NCBI GenBank assembly: GCA_036417435.1
Contig: CM070902.1
Coordinates: 139,551,886 to 139,615,885 of the forward strand
Length of the DNA: 64,000 nt
Direction of reading: 5' to 3'
DNA from: Inia geoffrensis
Taxonomy: Eukaryota; Chordata; Mammalia; Artiodactyla; Iniidae
Numbering within the stretch: position 1 is the stretch's first letter; each line of letters begins with the position of its first letter. Under the pieces are notes generated by a model. That model worked only from the letters and a program-made list of their open reading frames with translations, ran no database searches and was not told the origin of the DNA. A program made the position numbers and the translations under genes. Shown piece by piece: positions 24,116 to 37,115 of this stretch.

Positions 24116-24902
24116 ATTTCATGTTCTTTACACAATACTATTGTCTTAGAAAAGCCAAGACGAGGATTCTAACAATTCCTTGACATTCTCATCCCCTGCC
24201 CTCTGAAAACACAGCAGAAATACTTTGAAACTGAATAGTTGTATCAACTATGTGGACTGATTAAGATCAAAGACACTGCTTCCCATTGTAAGAGTTCAAT
24301 TTATGGCATTTTGGAGGATTTATACCCATCCCTGTCCTTTTACCACCACACCCCTCCTCCAACCAATTCAGCTCCATTTCTCAGAAGCAAGCTGCTCCCA
24401 ATGACAGAGCAGGACTTTATTCCAGAAAACAGTTTCTCCAAAGAGCTCTCTGAGCACCTTATTCCTGGACACCACAGAAAGAGGTGAAATTCATCATGAA
24501 GCTAACAAGAGGAAAAAATAGATTGAATGTGAGACACCAATTTTCCTACTGTCACTGGGACAAAATGTCAACAATAGAGTCAATGCCCTCAGCAAAGGAC
24601 AAGTATAAGAATACATTAAACTGGCACTCACAAAAGCATTCCCTTCTGGCCCGCTCCTGCCTGCCCTGCAAGTACTCCAGTTCCTCGGACCCAGATCCTA
24701 CACCAGGACTGAGTCCATGAGCACCAGCTAGAGATGGGAGCATGAAGTCACTCAGACACAATGATGACTTCATTATTCCAGTCACAATACAGTACCACTT
24801 CTGGTCCCAAAGAGAATACTGGTTTTCAAATACGGATCTCCAATATTCAAACTTGATTTGGAATCCAATGATTCACAACACGCTTTCAAGGATATCATAC
24901 AG

Positions 24903-25063
24903 CAGTGGTTCTGAACCCTGGCTCCACGTTAGAATCACCTGGGGAGCTTTTCAAACTTACCCATATGCTCACATCCCACCTGGATCCAGGTAAATCAGGC
25001 TCTCCAGGGGTGGGGCCGGGCTTCCTTTGTTGATTCCGATGTGCACCAAGGTGAGAACCACTA
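24903..25063. mobile_element. MER5A-like hAT MITE
   Basis: Imperfect terminal inverted repeats cagtggttctgaac and gtgagaaccacta; the interior agaatcacctggggagctt is typical of MER5-type nonautonomous hAT-Charlie elements. Flanks (atcatacag / tcacaaag) allow an eroded 8-bp target duplication. Confidence 0.8.
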
Positions 25064-26051
25064 TCACAAAGGATGCCTACACTGCACAGGTGATAAAGAA
25101 GTATTTAAGATATTGTATTTCAGGTGCTAGAGTAACAAAAGTAAAAAAAGAAAGAAAGAAAGAAGCCTGGTTTTCACAGGACAGTAGGCTGTAAATACAA
25201 AGATGACCAATCATATTCTTTCCAAAGAAAACTCAGGCCTAGAAGGTAATGAGCATTTCGGATCTCGGGGCAAAGTCAGTGATGAGGCCCCACCCTGTGT
25301 TGCCCACTCAGTCATCAAGTTACCCTGCTTGACAGACACCATCTTCTGCCACCGATCACATGAGATAAGTATTTTGCAGAGCTTGAGAAAAGATTTAAAT
25401 CTCTATTGAAGGAAAGAAAAGAATAATTTGGAAGCTTCCCCAAACTTCATTTATCCAACTGGGTAGAACACTGTGCATTATGGAAAAAGGTAATTGCCCA
25501 AAGGAGTACTAGTGGATTGCCCAGGAATAACAGCAGGATTTGACCAATTCCCAACTATTACGGGAAGACCCATTACAGAAGAGTCACTGTTCTGAATTAA
25601 TGAGTAAAAGAATCCAAGCCCTGGTTGCAAAACTAGGTTGATATACTACCCACCTCCTTACCTTCCTTTCATCATTAAAAGAGCTTGGTCATGAACATGC
25701 CATGTTGGGAGCACGGTGAGGTACAAAGGGACCCTACCATCATTCTGGGCTTCCACCCTCACTCTCATGATACGAACAAAGGGTTCCATGTGAGAATCTG
25801 CAGATTAATTAAGTAAAAAATAGCTCCTTTCTTCTTTTTAAAACAGGGCCACCAAAAAATTAAACCCAAGAGCCTCTTCTTAGATCCACTAGATGGTGCA
25901 AGCTCTCCTTTTGGAACAGACTTACCAGGAGGACAAACTCAAGCAGGACATTAAAAATTTACTATGGGCGCACCCAAGCAGCCCCTGCACTGCACAGGAG
26001 CCTGCACGGGAAGGGTACTTGCTGCCTGAGAATATTTCTATTTTGCAACCA
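25064..26051. other. Intron sequence without recognisable feature
   Basis: A short (GAAA)n run near 25148-25166 only. 22131-22937, 23463-23890, 24116-24900 and 28616-30000 are likewise plain single-copy sequence. Confidence 0.55.
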
Positions 26052-26067
26052 AAAAAAGCATAAGGAG

Positions 26068-26427
26068 GGGCTTTCCTGGTGACGCAGGGGTTAAGAATCC
26101 GCCTGCCAGTGCAGGGGACACAGGTTCGAGCCCTGGTCCGGGAAGATCCCACATGCCACGGAGCAACTAAGCCCATGTGTCACAACTACTGAGCCTGCGC
26201 TCTAGAGCCTGCGAGGCACAACTACTGAGCCCAAGTGCCACAACTACTGAAGCCCGCGCGCCTAGAGCCCATGCTCCGCAACAAGAGAAGCCACCGCAAT
26301 GAGAAGCCCGCGCACCACAACGAAGAGTAGTCCCTGCTCACCGCAACTAGAGAAAGCCCGTGGGCAGCAACGAAGACCCAACACAGCCAAAAATAAATAA
26401 ATTAATTAATTTTTAAAAATTATTTTT
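26068..26427 (+). mobile_element. CHR-type SINE (long form)
   Basis: Long form with repeated cacaactactga units, ending cagccaaaaataaataaat. B box ggttcgagccc. Target duplication aaaaaagcataaggag at 26052-26067 and 26428-26443. Confidence 0.97.
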
Positions 26428-26569
26428 AAAAAAGCATAAGGAGAATTTTTCTAAATTCTGCATTAGGAGCTCAGGATTTAACTTAATGCCATGGAAAGAC
26501 TCACTGGAACTAAGATTTACTTCGAGGGGAGTAATGGGAAGAGATGATACCAAAGCCTCAAGACCTGGA

Positions 26570-26705
26570 GATCTCAGTTGGGTCCAAGCTTGGCCGTAAG
26601 CAGCCTTGTGAGCCTGAGCAAGTCACCTAACCTCTCCAGTCCTCAATGTTGGTATCTGAAAAATGAGGAGCTGGGACTAGACCAACTCTGGAATTAGGTC
26701 TAGCG
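26570..26705 (+). repeat. MIR fragment
   Basis: Contains gagcaagtcacctaacctct and gaaaaatgaggagctgggactaga, the central MIR motif in forward orientation. Confidence 0.75.
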
Positions 26706-26884
26706 CTAAAATTCAATGAGTGTGCATAGCGTGTTACGTTTCTATCTCCAATTCAATCTCTGCATTTTAGAAGTGGCAAGAACTTTAAATACAAAGGATA
26801 TGTTTCATGAAATCCATCCAATCTGAAATTTGTGTAAATTAGATATTAATTCACTTACTGAAAAACTGAGATGTTATTAATTCC

Positions 26885-26985
26885 TTTACTGAAAAATATC
26901 TATAGAGTGCCTACTGGGTGCCAAGCATCGGGCCACCACTGTCAGGGAATAAGGACATGGACACAGATGAGAAACACCGCCCCCC
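26885..26985 (-). repeat. L2-like fragment
   Basis: tatagagtgcctactgggtgc followed by caagcatcgggccaccactg resembles the reversed L2 end. Weak. Confidence 0.45.
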
Positions 26986-27704
26986 CAACCCCAGTCCACA
27001 CATAGCTCCCCAACGAAACTGAAATCCTGTGGACTTTAAAGTTCTAAACTTCAAGTTCTAGGGAAAACTGCACAGCTAAATCTACTAGTTTTATTAAAGC
27101 ATTTAACACAAATATAAAGATCACACATCTTACCCAGATAGTTTGATGTCTTGATAACTAACCATGGCAACAATATATTGTCAATTATTTTAAACTTGAC
27201 ATCTCACAGGCAACTAGAGCCAAAAACAATACGGAAAAGTTTGCCCACTTCGTATAATTTCATCATACAAAGATGTGGAGAGCACGTTTCAGACGTGAAT
27301 CTTAGAGCCATCGCTGACTCTTCAATACATTTTTTGTTCATTTTCCTCCTGCTTCTTTCTGTGAAATATCTATGTCTTCCTTTACATTTTCCCAGCAATA
27401 TCTGTCTCAAATCTGGTCATTTCCCTTCTGGACCTCCACAACAAATAAGCATGGTCTCGCTTTCAGCAAAAGTCACCTCTAGCCAATCCTCAACGCCCCT
27501 TCCCTCAAGTTCCTCACTTGTCTTCCACTCCACGCCACCCGCTGTCAGCGAAACACCAGTTCACCAACCTGACGTGACCACGACAGCTCTAAACCATCCC
27601 ATCTCTCTTCAGCTTTCTCCTCACTCCCTCATATTTGCTCCACACACACCCCCGCCGCTCCTGCTCACCACATGCATGTTCACACATTCACTCTTATTCA
27701 GAAA

Positions 27705-28060
27705 ATAGTACAATACCTATTATGCACAAGGCAGTGTGCTAGGTATGCTGCCACGATACTTGCTCAACGAAGAGATGAATAAATACACATGTATGGTCTC
27801 TACGCTCATGGCATCTACCTCCTGATAGCACAGGTAAGACATTAAACCCATAATGATCATACGAGGGGATCTTGAAGTGCCACGTAAGTGATACCAGCCA
27901 AACTCTAAGAAGTGAGGAGTGATTGCCTACTTCTGGCTTGATCACGAAGACTTCCAGAAGGTGGCATATGGTCAGGATCCTGGAGGAGGAGAAGGATTGG
28001 GGTAAGTATAGTCTCAGGAGAAAGGCCGCTCAAGTAGAGGGAAGCATAAGCACAGGCTTT
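27705..28060 (-). repeat. Old interspersed repeat (L2-like start)
   Basis: aaggcagtgtgctaggtatg, tctctacgctcatggcatc and gacttccagaaggtggcata form a diverged repeat of the sort that begins like an L2 end. Family not identified. Confidence 0.4.
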
Positions 28061-28399
28061 TAACTAGAAGGCTAATTCACTCTCAGTGTATAGCAAATGG
28101 CCCAGGGGAGCTGGAGAAGAGGGCCTATGGAGAGAGCACGAGGAAGACACTGGGATTGGCCTGGGGAAGCGTTGGGCTCTACCAAGTTCTACGTCCGAGT
28201 TATTTCTCCAGTACCTTGATGTCTACAGTTCTCTGCCCATTTCCTCCTGGCAATGTGCCAAATGCCATGTTAATACAGATAATAATAATAGTAGTATTAC
28301 AGTATAGTATTACAGATCAATGAAAGCACTGCTGGGTCATCTAAAATTATGATTTTCCAACAAGTACATAGTAAATACAGAAATCGTTATAATAGAGTT

Positions 28400-28615
28400 A
28401 ACGCATACATAGCACTCTGTGCCAGGCATCATTTTAAAGTCATTCAAGCCTCACAAATCCTATAAGGTAGGCACTATTATTATCACCCCCATTTTACAAA
28501 TGGAAATGAGGAAAATGGCTCAGAGAGGTTCAAGGTTCTGCCCAAGGGCACACAGGAGCAAGTGGCAGAGCTGAGGTATCGACCCTGGCGGCCTGACTCT
28601 CAGGTCCACATCATA
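28400..28615 (-). repeat. MIR SINE
   Basis: Near-complete reverse MIR: tgtgccaggcatc, cctcacaaatcctataagg, cccattttacaaatgga, tgcccaagggcacacagg. Confidence 0.9.
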
Positions 28616-30017
28616 TTAAACCCTTTGCAAAGACCTTATTCACTGGACACCACTACATCTAGGTTTGTGTCAATGAATGAATAAATCTGCCCTCCTCTTT
28701 GCTCTCTATTTTAAGTCTGTGTACTCAGGCCAGTATTGTTTGTTTTTTGTTTTCATTTGTTTTGGCACAGCGTTAGATACAGCAGTGTAGAGACAAGGAT
28801 GCCCCCAAGACACCAAGAAGCTGTCAACACCAAGGTGATGACATCATGAATCCTACGGCCGGTTAGTTCACTATTTGTTCTGTGAACATGCAAAACTGGG
28901 GGAAATGTTTAGATTTTCATTCATATAACAACATGCCCAGGCCTTGGCTGCACACACACCACGTGCCTTACCTGGAACCTCCGTGTCTACAAAATATCCA
29001 AAGACACAGCGTTTAAAGCGGGCTGGAAACTTAGTGCAATACCTTAGATATTAATTACAAGATTTTGTTTAGGAAAAAAAAAAAAAAAAAGAGGTGAATG
29101 TTCCAATAGCTTCTATTATAATCTACTGCCACATTCTCAAATGCTTTCCACAATAAATACTAGACATATCATCTTGTTCCACAGTTGGTCCACAAGTGAT
29201 AGCTCTGGGATAAACAATGGACTCTCCTAGGCTTTTCTATATATTGATAAAGAGAAAAGAATACTTGTGTATGGATCTAAATATCTGTACATGTCATCTT
29301 TCCACTTAACATACAGTATGAGAAGTGAAAAAGTAATAATGGTTACTGTCAACCCGAGAAAATCTGCCCATCTCCTCTTTATTGTGTAACCTCCAGTTAC
29401 AACCTCCTTTTCCCTTCTGCCCACAGCACCAAAGCACCTGGTAAGACCAGGTCGGCAGTGGAAAGGCGATGCCCTGTAATATTCTGGGATACACGTGACA
29501 TCAGTGAGTGGCCAATATTCCCACTGCCAAGCTGACAGCATTTCCATTTGAAAGGAGTTTTTATGGTATTGACATCACTGTTTGCATATCTTAACAGCAT
29601 CACACAGGAGTGCGGAGCTGATTTCAAGGTGATGAGTAATAGCACTTGCCCAGCATCCTGAACAATGAGAGGTACTTCCCTCAATCAAACACCACGCACA
29701 CATCAGGGGCAGAAACACATTCCTAGAACCCAACAATCTTCTTTCACGACTCAACCTTTAGATACTATGACTACTAGGTCTTTAAATTATGCAAACTATT
29801 TTCACATCTGCCTTGCTGGCTAAAACAGCTCCAGGGCAGGCAGAGCAGAACCTCATCTCCATTTTAACACCTTGCTCCCTTGGAAGAGGCTTCACGGCTT
29901 CCCAGACTGTTGTTATCTACCTTCTTGGGAAGCTGATAGGGTGGGATTACTACACATGAAAAAACTGAATCCTTAAGTGAGTTAAGGTCCTTGCAATCAC
30001 ACATAAAACTAGAACCT

Positions 30018-30232
30018 GGGCTTCCCTGGTGGCGCAGGGGTTGAGAGTCCGCCTGCCGATGCAGGGGACACGGGTTCGTGCCCCAGTCCGGGAGGATCCC
30101 ACATGCCGCGGAGCGGCTGGGCCCGTGGGTCATGGCCGCTGAGCCTGCGCGTCCGGAGCCTGTGCTCCGCAACGGGAGAGGCCACAGCAGTGAGAGGCCC
30201 GTGTGCCACAAAAAAAAAAAAAAAAAAAAAAA
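30018..30232 (+). mobile_element. CHR-type SINE (short form)
   Basis: gggcttccctggtggcgcag start, ggttcgtgccc B box, A run of about 27. Target duplication aaaactagaacc (30005-30016) and aaaactaaaacc (30233-30244), one mismatch. Confidence 0.96.
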
Positions 30233-30339
30233 AAAACTAAAACCCATGTCCTCCAAATCCTACTTCAATGAAAAAGCATAAACAGCCGAAGGGCCAGCAG
30301 GAGGTCACAGATCAGTGTGATCACCCGAGTGTGGCCCTT

Positions 30340-30480
30340 GGAGCACCTGGGTGTTGGCTAAAGTGTGAACTCCTGGGCCTCAGCCTCACCCATGAAATCC
30401 AAATACCCAGCCCTTGGGAGTTTACATGTAAGAAGTTCCCAGGGAACTGTTTTCGCACATTTACGTTTGAGAACCTCTGA
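30340..30480. mobile_element. MER5-like hAT MITE, partial
   Basis: Right half and right terminus (gtttgagaacctctg) of a MER5-type element; the left end is eroded. Family likely, boundaries approximate. Confidence 0.5.
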
Positions 30481-30754
30481 CACTGAGAATTAGAACAAAG
30501 AGGGAAATAACTCTATGAACAACTGAATTGACATCACATTCTGAGGGAAATAAGGGAAGAGTAAATTCAAAGTCATGCTGTCTATGAAATAATGTAAAAA
30601 TCTGCTAAGGAACAATAAGCATATTATCTAAAATCAAAACACGATAGCACTAAAAATGGTAAAAAAATGGAAAACACACAACTCACTGTCCAGGAACATA
30701 CAGTACCCTGGGAGGGATGTCTCATTTAGAGACTCAGCTGGTTAAGTTAATAGG

Positions 30755-30965
30755 TAATATATATTTAGTACTAAGTGCCAGAGACAATAAGCTCGCTCAA
30801 TGCAGCATCTCGTTTATTCCTCACAAGAACCCAATAAGGTAGGTGTTATTACCCGCAGGTAACACATATACATAGATGAGGGCACTTGCCACAAGGCACT
30901 GCTAGTTAAATAGCCAAGAGCCAGAATTCCAACTAAGGTCAATCTCAAAAGCCATTTCTCACAAC
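30755..30965 (-). repeat. MIR SINE
   Basis: Degenerate reverse MIR: ctaagtgccagagac, attcctcacaagaacccaataaggtagg, ggcactgctagttaa. Confidence 0.75.
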
Positions 30966-31924
30966 GTTAAGCTAGATTGCTTCCCCGAATTGTATGAATC
31001 AAATATCATGCATTAATAGAATGTATTAGATTGCACATACTTTCAGTTTTCAATTAATAAATCAAGTATTTCCAAGTCAAAGCCTCTTATAACTGTCAGT
31101 GAAATCTTCTAGGTCTGTTTAATAGCTGGGTCTTGTTGGATAGAGCAATTATTAATTTAGGCTGTCTCAACCTGGCCCGCTTAATATGATTTTTTTCAAT
31201 CCAAGTTTAACAGTGTCACATAGCTGCAGGCCCACGACAGGACTGGGCCTTTTAATTATCTCATTCAACTGCCCTTACTGACGGACGATAGCGATAGTCA
31301 CATCTGGCCCCTCTGTTTCCACAGAACTCTCCTGTGGAGTCCAGGGTAACAGGAGACAGAATAATTGCTTGGGCTCTGTCCCCGCCATCCCAGATGGTCA
31401 GTCAACCCTGTATCCCCAGCATCGGACAGGAACCACAACTCTATATGTGAGCTTGAGGTGGCACCAGGCGCCCCAAGCCTTCCTGCTGAGCTCACACATC
31501 ACAGCGCACGGCTGCCCCCGCTGCCAGCTGGCCCTGGAGGGACCCCTCCCTGCCCTGGAGCCCGCTGGAGCCGCCTCAGAGGCTGTGAGGCCACGGCAGC
31601 AGCTTCCAAGAGGAATAACCTCATTTCACCAGGACACGCCTGAGAGCCCTTCCCCACACACAGACCAGCATCTGTGGGCCCAGGTGGGCACACAGCTGTG
31701 CTTTCAGCACAGTGGAGAAGAGAATCATTCCAAGTAACCCGTTTACTCCAGGCATGGTGAGAAACAAAGTTCCATATGAACAAGGACAGTTCAACATCAC
31801 TGCAGGAAGAAGATAAGGAGCTAGCAGAAAAAAGAGCAGGACAGCATTTGGGAGCCTTCAGTGACTGCAGAGGTTGGGGGTTGGGTCAATAATGTAGAGA
31901 ACGCATTTGAAAAAGCAAACTGTT
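30966..31924. other. Intron sequence; GC-rich part
   Basis: 31360-31740 is GC-rich with overlapping open frames (92-122 codons) on both strands, low in sequence complexity and without a known domain. I see no exon of FHIP1A or other gene. Confidence 0.5.
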
Positions 31925-32140
31925 GGGCTTCCCTGGTGGCGCAGTGGTTGAGAGTCTGCCTGCCGATGCTGGGGACACGGGTTCGTGCCCCGGTCCGGGA
32001 AGATCCCACATGCCGCGGAGCGGCTGGGCCCGTGAGCCATGGCCGCTGAGCCCGCGCGTCCGGAGCCTGTGCTCCACAACGGGAGAGGCCACAGCAGTGA
32101 GAGGCCCGCGTGCCGCAAAAAAATAAAAAAAATAAAAAAA
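31925..32140 (+). mobile_element. CHR-type SINE (short form)
   Basis: Intact body with box A and B; tail is an A-rich run broken by T (aaaaaaataaaaaaaataaaaaaag). Flanks aaaagcaaactgttg and aaaagaaaatcgttg look like a mutated target duplication. Confidence 0.95.
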
Positions 32141-33075
32141 GAAAATCGTTGAAATGCATGAATAGAGATATGAAAGGGAGAGACCAAAATATGATCCCAC
32201 TACAGTTTTCAGTACGGTTCACCCCAGAGCTGGAGTCTAGTGTAGAGCTCCATGACTCAACGGAACACTATAAAAGATTTAGCAAAGAACCACCAGATTT
32301 AAAAAATAAAATCTCAAATTTCCAGGGCCAAGATGGCATCCTAATTTCCTCCTTCTTCCAATTTCCCACTGAAAGGGGAATGACCTGATCGAAGAAATTT
32401 TACAGCATTATTGGAAACCAGACATAAAACGTCACGGTATTTGTCTTCTGGAGGTGACACAGATGATAGCAGAGTGATGAAGGGCACCAACCTGCTAGGC
32501 ATCCAAAAATGCAACAGGAAGCCTGCCAGAAGAGCAAGTAGGGGACTTGTCTCTACGCTCTTGCCACCCCGAGCCCCGCCCCGCCACTGTCTCCCAGACA
32601 AGAGATGCATGGAGAAGGATGGATATAAGTGACAGTTAAGTGACAGGCTGCTCCCTCCACTCCTCGCTGGAGACTGAAACACTGGCAGAAGGGACCAGTG
32701 TAAGCCTCCTCTACACTCAGGACCCAATTATAGCTCATTAACACTCATTAACAGTGATAATTTGAAGACAGTACGCAATTGTTCTTAAAATCTTCAGTCA
32801 CTAGTTTCACTGGGCATGAAAGTCAAAAACATCCCTGGCTAGTGGGAGCCCCACTGGGCTCTAAAAGGGTCCCCACCCACTGCACCTACAGACACACAAA
32901 GAGCAAGTGGGAGACTCACAGGTGTGGCTGCTTCCAGCCTCTCAAAATTTCCATCTTTTCTTCTCTAGTCCCCCCAAAACTTCCATCCATCAGCCTAAGT
33001 CAATAAGCCATGAATTACTGAGCTCACAGGATATAGATCATGAATATGTATGTGTGTGTTTGGAAGATGAGATTC
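32141..33075. other. Intron sequence without recognisable feature
   Basis: No repeat family recognised. 33385-34090, 34870-35515, 36300-36890, 37701-38880, 39573-40500, 40747-41840 and 42116-43112 are also plain intron sequence apart from what is listed separately. Confidence 0.5.
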
Positions 33076-33089
33076 TAAAACAAATGGGC

Positions 33090-33370
33090 CACATATATTC
33101 AATGGAATATTACTCAGCCGTAAAAAGAAACGAAATTAAGTTATTTGTAATGAGGTGGATGGACCTAGAGTCTGTCATACAGAGTGAAGTAAGTCAGAAA
33201 GAGAAAAACAAATACCATATGCTAACACATATATATGGAATCTAAGAAAAAAAAAAAAAGGTCATGAAGAACCTAGGAGTAAGACGGGAATAAAGACACA
33301 GACCTACTAGAGAATGGACTTGAGGATATAGGGAGGGGGAAGGAAAAAGAAAATAAAAATTAAAACAAAT
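33090..33370 (+). mobile_element. Short L1 fragment ending before the usual 3' end
   Basis: Contains the last ~50 codons of ORF2 (MEYYSAVKRNE ... HMLTHIYGI) and only the first ~100 bp of the 3' UTR, then an A-rich tail (ggaaaaagaaaataaaaa). The final ~275 bp of the L1 3' UTR, including its own ccaataaagatgtt end, are absent. A perfect target duplication taaaacaaatgggc at 33076-33089 and 33371-33384 shows it is a complete insertion of its own. Confidence 0.92.
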
Positions 33371-34093
33371 TAAAACAAATGGGCTCCACAGTGGCTTATA
33401 AGAAGCCAGCACACATGCATGTCTTTAAGGAAATGGCTGAAACTAGTCTACCCGTATGTATTGTTCAAACATGGTTTTAGCACACAAGAGATGGTGGAAA
33501 AATCAGTGTTTCTGGTGGGTTTTTTGCTTCTGTTCTTCCAAGTGCATGTGTACGGAACAAGTTGCTGAATGAAACACTGCTGGCTGCTGTCCACAAAATC
33601 CAAAGGTACGGGCTTTCTTTTGAGGTCATGGTTATTGCAGCTAGCGCCTGTGAGCTGCCATCGGAAAAGAATGGTGTGTCATTATTTTTCCTTCCACCCA
33701 TCCTGTACTTCAGCACACTCCCCTCAAGGTCTCCACCTCCAACCACCACAGACAGCCCCAAACTTCTGCCCTAATTCCCTCACAGTCTCCAAATAAAGGA
33801 GCCGAAATAACCCACAAAACAGAACATCCTAGTTTACAAGATACTTGACAGAAATAATATGATGGAGCCCAGCATGCTCTGTATGCAACTCCACCCCCTC
33901 TTGTAACCTTGCTGGGGACAGGGCAGCACTGAAGCCAGCTTTGGCGGCTACTGCCAACCATCCACTGGTCTCCCACCAGCCCAGGGCCCCGAATCGACAT
34001 CCTGGACAAAGATTCCTCTAAGCTGGTGACAAAGCCAATCAGCCTGCTCCACTTCTGGGCTTGTCTGTGGCTCCTCAGCCTGATCACTACGTT

Positions 34094-34138
34094 CAAGGAA
34101 AAAAAAAAAAAAAAAAAAGAAAGGGGGGTGGGGGGGCA
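34094..34138 (+). repeat. Purine tract A-rich then G-rich
   Basis: About 20 A, then gaaaggggggtgggggggc. No SINE body is attached, so it is a simple low-complexity tract. Confidence 0.85.
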
Positions 34139-34229
34139 GCATCTCTCTCTACCTGGGGGCTTTCTTCTACTATTATCATCATCCTCAAACATTTATTGAT
34201 CACCTAAAATGTCCAGGACACCATGCTAC

Positions 34230-34865
34230 CCCCTATTGCCAGGATCAGCAAACTTTTTCTGTAAAGGGCCAGAAAGGAAATATTTTAGGTTTCACAATTT
34301 ACATACAGTCTCTGTCATATACTCCTTTAAAAAACATCTTGGAAAAGCATTAAAAAATTCTTTTTAGAAATTGTGGTAAAGTACACATAATATAAAATTT
34401 GCCATTCTAACCTTTTTAAAGTGTACAGTTCAGTGGTATTAAGTACATTCATACTGTTGTGCAACCAACAACACCATCCACCTCCAGAACTCTTTCCATC
34501 TAACGAAGCTGAAACTCTCTACCCATTGAACAACTCCCCATTCTCCCCTCCCCCAGCCCCTGGCAGCCACCATTCTAATCTGTCTCTATGAATTTAAGTG
34601 TTCTAGATACCTCATGGAAGTGGAATCATACAGTATTTGTCTTTTATGATGGGCTTATTTCACTTAGCATAATGTCCTCAAGGTTCATCCATGATGTAGC
34701 ATGTACCAGAATTTCCTTCCTTTTTAAAGCTGAATAATATTCCATTGTATGTATATACCATGTTTTTGTCTAATCATTCATCTGTAGATGGATGTAAAAA
34801 CCATTCTTAACATTCAGGATATAGAAAAACAGGCCACAGGCCAGACCTGGCCCACAGGTCGTAGT
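34230..34865. mobile_element. hAT-type element interrupted by an old L1
   Basis: Left part 34240-34335 (atcagcaaactttttctgtaa, gggccagaaaggaaatatttt) and right part 34825-34865 (ggccagacctggcccacagg) are the two ends of one nonautonomous hAT-Charlie element in which the terminal motifs mirror each other. Exact family not named. Confidence 0.65.
34345..34800 (-). mobile_element. Old L1 (L1M-type) 3' region
   Basis: Reverse orientation: ggtaaagtacacataatataaa, tgtacagttcagtggtatta, gcttatttcacttagcataat, gctgaataatattccattgt. These are recurrent in ancient mammalian L1 3' UTR/ORF2 ends. It sits inside the hAT element at 34230-34865. Confidence 0.8.
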
Positions 34866-35519
34866 TGCTAAACCCTGCTATAGAGGCACCAAAAAACATA
34901 CAACACAAACCAGAGGTTCTGAAATTTTCTCAGTCTCTGGCACCTTCAGTATATCAGTCATTTTTCACAGCACCCCTAAGCCAAAAGAAATACCCAACCA
35001 TCCCATCTCTTATGGATTTAAGTCCAAACAACTTACTATGTGGTTAGGTCCTAACAACTCAACTCCTGTTGGGCCCTCGAGCCTCAGAATCAGACTGGAC
35101 ACTGCCAACATCCCACCCTGTTCCACGTGGATTTTCATGGGATACTTGCTTTTAAGCACAGCACCCAAGAAAAACTCGGTTTTGCAGCAAGTTTGCCCAT
35201 ATTGAAAGGAATGTATATTTAATGCAGAAACTGGCTTATTTCAAGTTAGTTATTTAATTCACGTGGTGTCCAACAGGTGTCACTGTATTTCCCTTATAAA
35301 TGTAGGCACTTTTCACTGAGTTCTCCCACTAAGAAGCCCAGGGTTCCTTGGCACACCGTTTGGGAAATGCAGATAGAGACTATTCCAGGGGTTTCAGATA
35401 GAGGTGGGGAAACAGAGTCAAATACCAAGAATATGCTGAACAAGAGACAGTAGCATATGCTCAGTGTCCAATGACCACTGACAGACACTGAGCTACAGGT
35501 TCTAGACAAGAGACAGCCT

Positions 35520-36295
35520 AGAGCCCCAAAGTCAGGGACAGCTGCAGGCAGGAGTGGGATTTATGCTGCCCCCTGAAGAGAGAGTAAGACCCAACAGAAG
35601 AAGAGCAAGCGAAGGGAACAGACTAAGTACAGGAGAGGCCCCGATGTAAGAACGAGGCAGGTAGGAGGGGGGCCCTGGAGCAGCGTGCACACTGAGGAGA
35701 CCTAGGAAATGAGCCACTCAAGGTTTCAGAGGAAGGTGGTGCATTTAAAGATGTGTTTAGAAAACTTAATCCAGCAGCTATGGGTGCAACAACCTGAAGA
35801 AAGAAGTGGTAGAAATGAGACCCATGTCAAGGTGTGGTCGAGGTATGTACAGAGGGTGACCTACATGGACGCTGTTGGGAGAAGAAACAAAAAGTATCAG
35901 ACTAAAGAGCCTTATGGGAAAAGGCTGGCCTCATAGCAGGGGGAGTATGAGAAGAGATTCAAGAATAATCAAGGTTTCTAGACCAGGTAACTAGGGGAAA
36001 TGATGTCATTCACACAAAGGAATTGTGCAGAGGCTGTGCTCAGGTGGCCTGGAAAGAGAATATGAGTGTTGCTTTTGATATTCTACGTCTGAGGGCATGC
36101 CAGGTTACTCAGGCAAAGGGATCCAGCTGGTGGTTGATCAGCAGAGCCCAAGCCCTGGGCACACCCACATGTAGGGCAGGAAATGAGAGAGCTCAGACAG
36201 ACTCTGAAGGAGAACAGGAGAGTCTGGAGGGTGGAGGTCAGAGGGAAAGCAGGCAACTCTGGTCCAGAAGTCAGAAGCCTCAGATTTGTAAATGA
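35520..36295. repeat. Old interspersed repeat, family not identified
   Basis: gggtgcaacaacctgaagaaag, aatcaaggtttctagaccag and surrounding text resemble a long ancient mammalian repeat, but I cannot name it. Open frames in it are unsupported as genes. Confidence 0.35.
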
Positions 36296-36899
36296 AGTGA
36301 TTCTTTAAAATCCCAATATTTTAAACAAATGTTTAAAGTGCATTTAATGATGTGGTGAGAGGAACGCTGGCAGTTGTACCCTGGGGAGTGGCAGTCTGCT
36401 CTCTCAGGTACTTTGGAGGATCTGATGCTTGGTGATCGGGACCATCGCTTCTCCTTGGAACCTTTACTCCCTGCATCCCTACTTTCTCCAGCCCCTTCCC
36501 CTCAACCCTTCACTTCTCTTGAAAGTCCTTCCTTTCTGATTTTTCAGTTCCCCACCATGCTTCCCAAAGTGCCAGTGCACCCGCCGACCTAACTTTGTCC
36601 CCACCGGACTGTCCCTGAGCCCCTCACCATCGGAGGCCCCCTGCAATGAAACTCCTTGCTATGGACGTAAGAGCTCACCTGCCCTGGGAGTCAGGGTAGG
36701 GCCTTTGCCCAGCCCCCATCCTCCTGGGCCTCCCCTGCACAGCCACACTCCGGGTGTAGTGTATCCAAACACAGCCTCCGAGCCTTGGGTCCTGCCAGTG
36801 CTCTGTCCCCAGATGTCCTTCCCCAGCTGCTCACCTTCACGGCTCAGCACCCAGTCACTCTCCCTCATCACCCACTCCATGTCACAGCACACCCCTCAC

Positions 36900-37115
36900 C
36901 CACCCGCCCCTGCTGCTTTCTCTGTCACGGCACTTATCTCAGTCCATCTTGTTTGGAGTTTGTGGTTGGCCTGTCCGTCTCCTGGGTCCCAGATCACAAG
37001 CTCCACGGAGATGAGAGGGGTTTTCAGTCACCCCCATCTCCCCACAGGGTCTGATCACGTGTTTTGCACCCAGCGCACACTCACCAAGTGGTCTTTGAAC
37101 ACACGATATTACCCT
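36900..37115 (+). repeat. L2 LINE 3' fragment
   Basis: Reads ttatctcagtccat, atcacaagctccacggag and ttgcacccagcgcacactc, a diverged version of the L2 3' end in forward orientation. Confidence 0.6.

Noticed and set aside
31365..31783. Overlapping open frames near 31.5 kb as a possible antisense gene
   Set aside because: Open frames on both strands at the same place reflect GC-rich composition with few stops; no coding signature.
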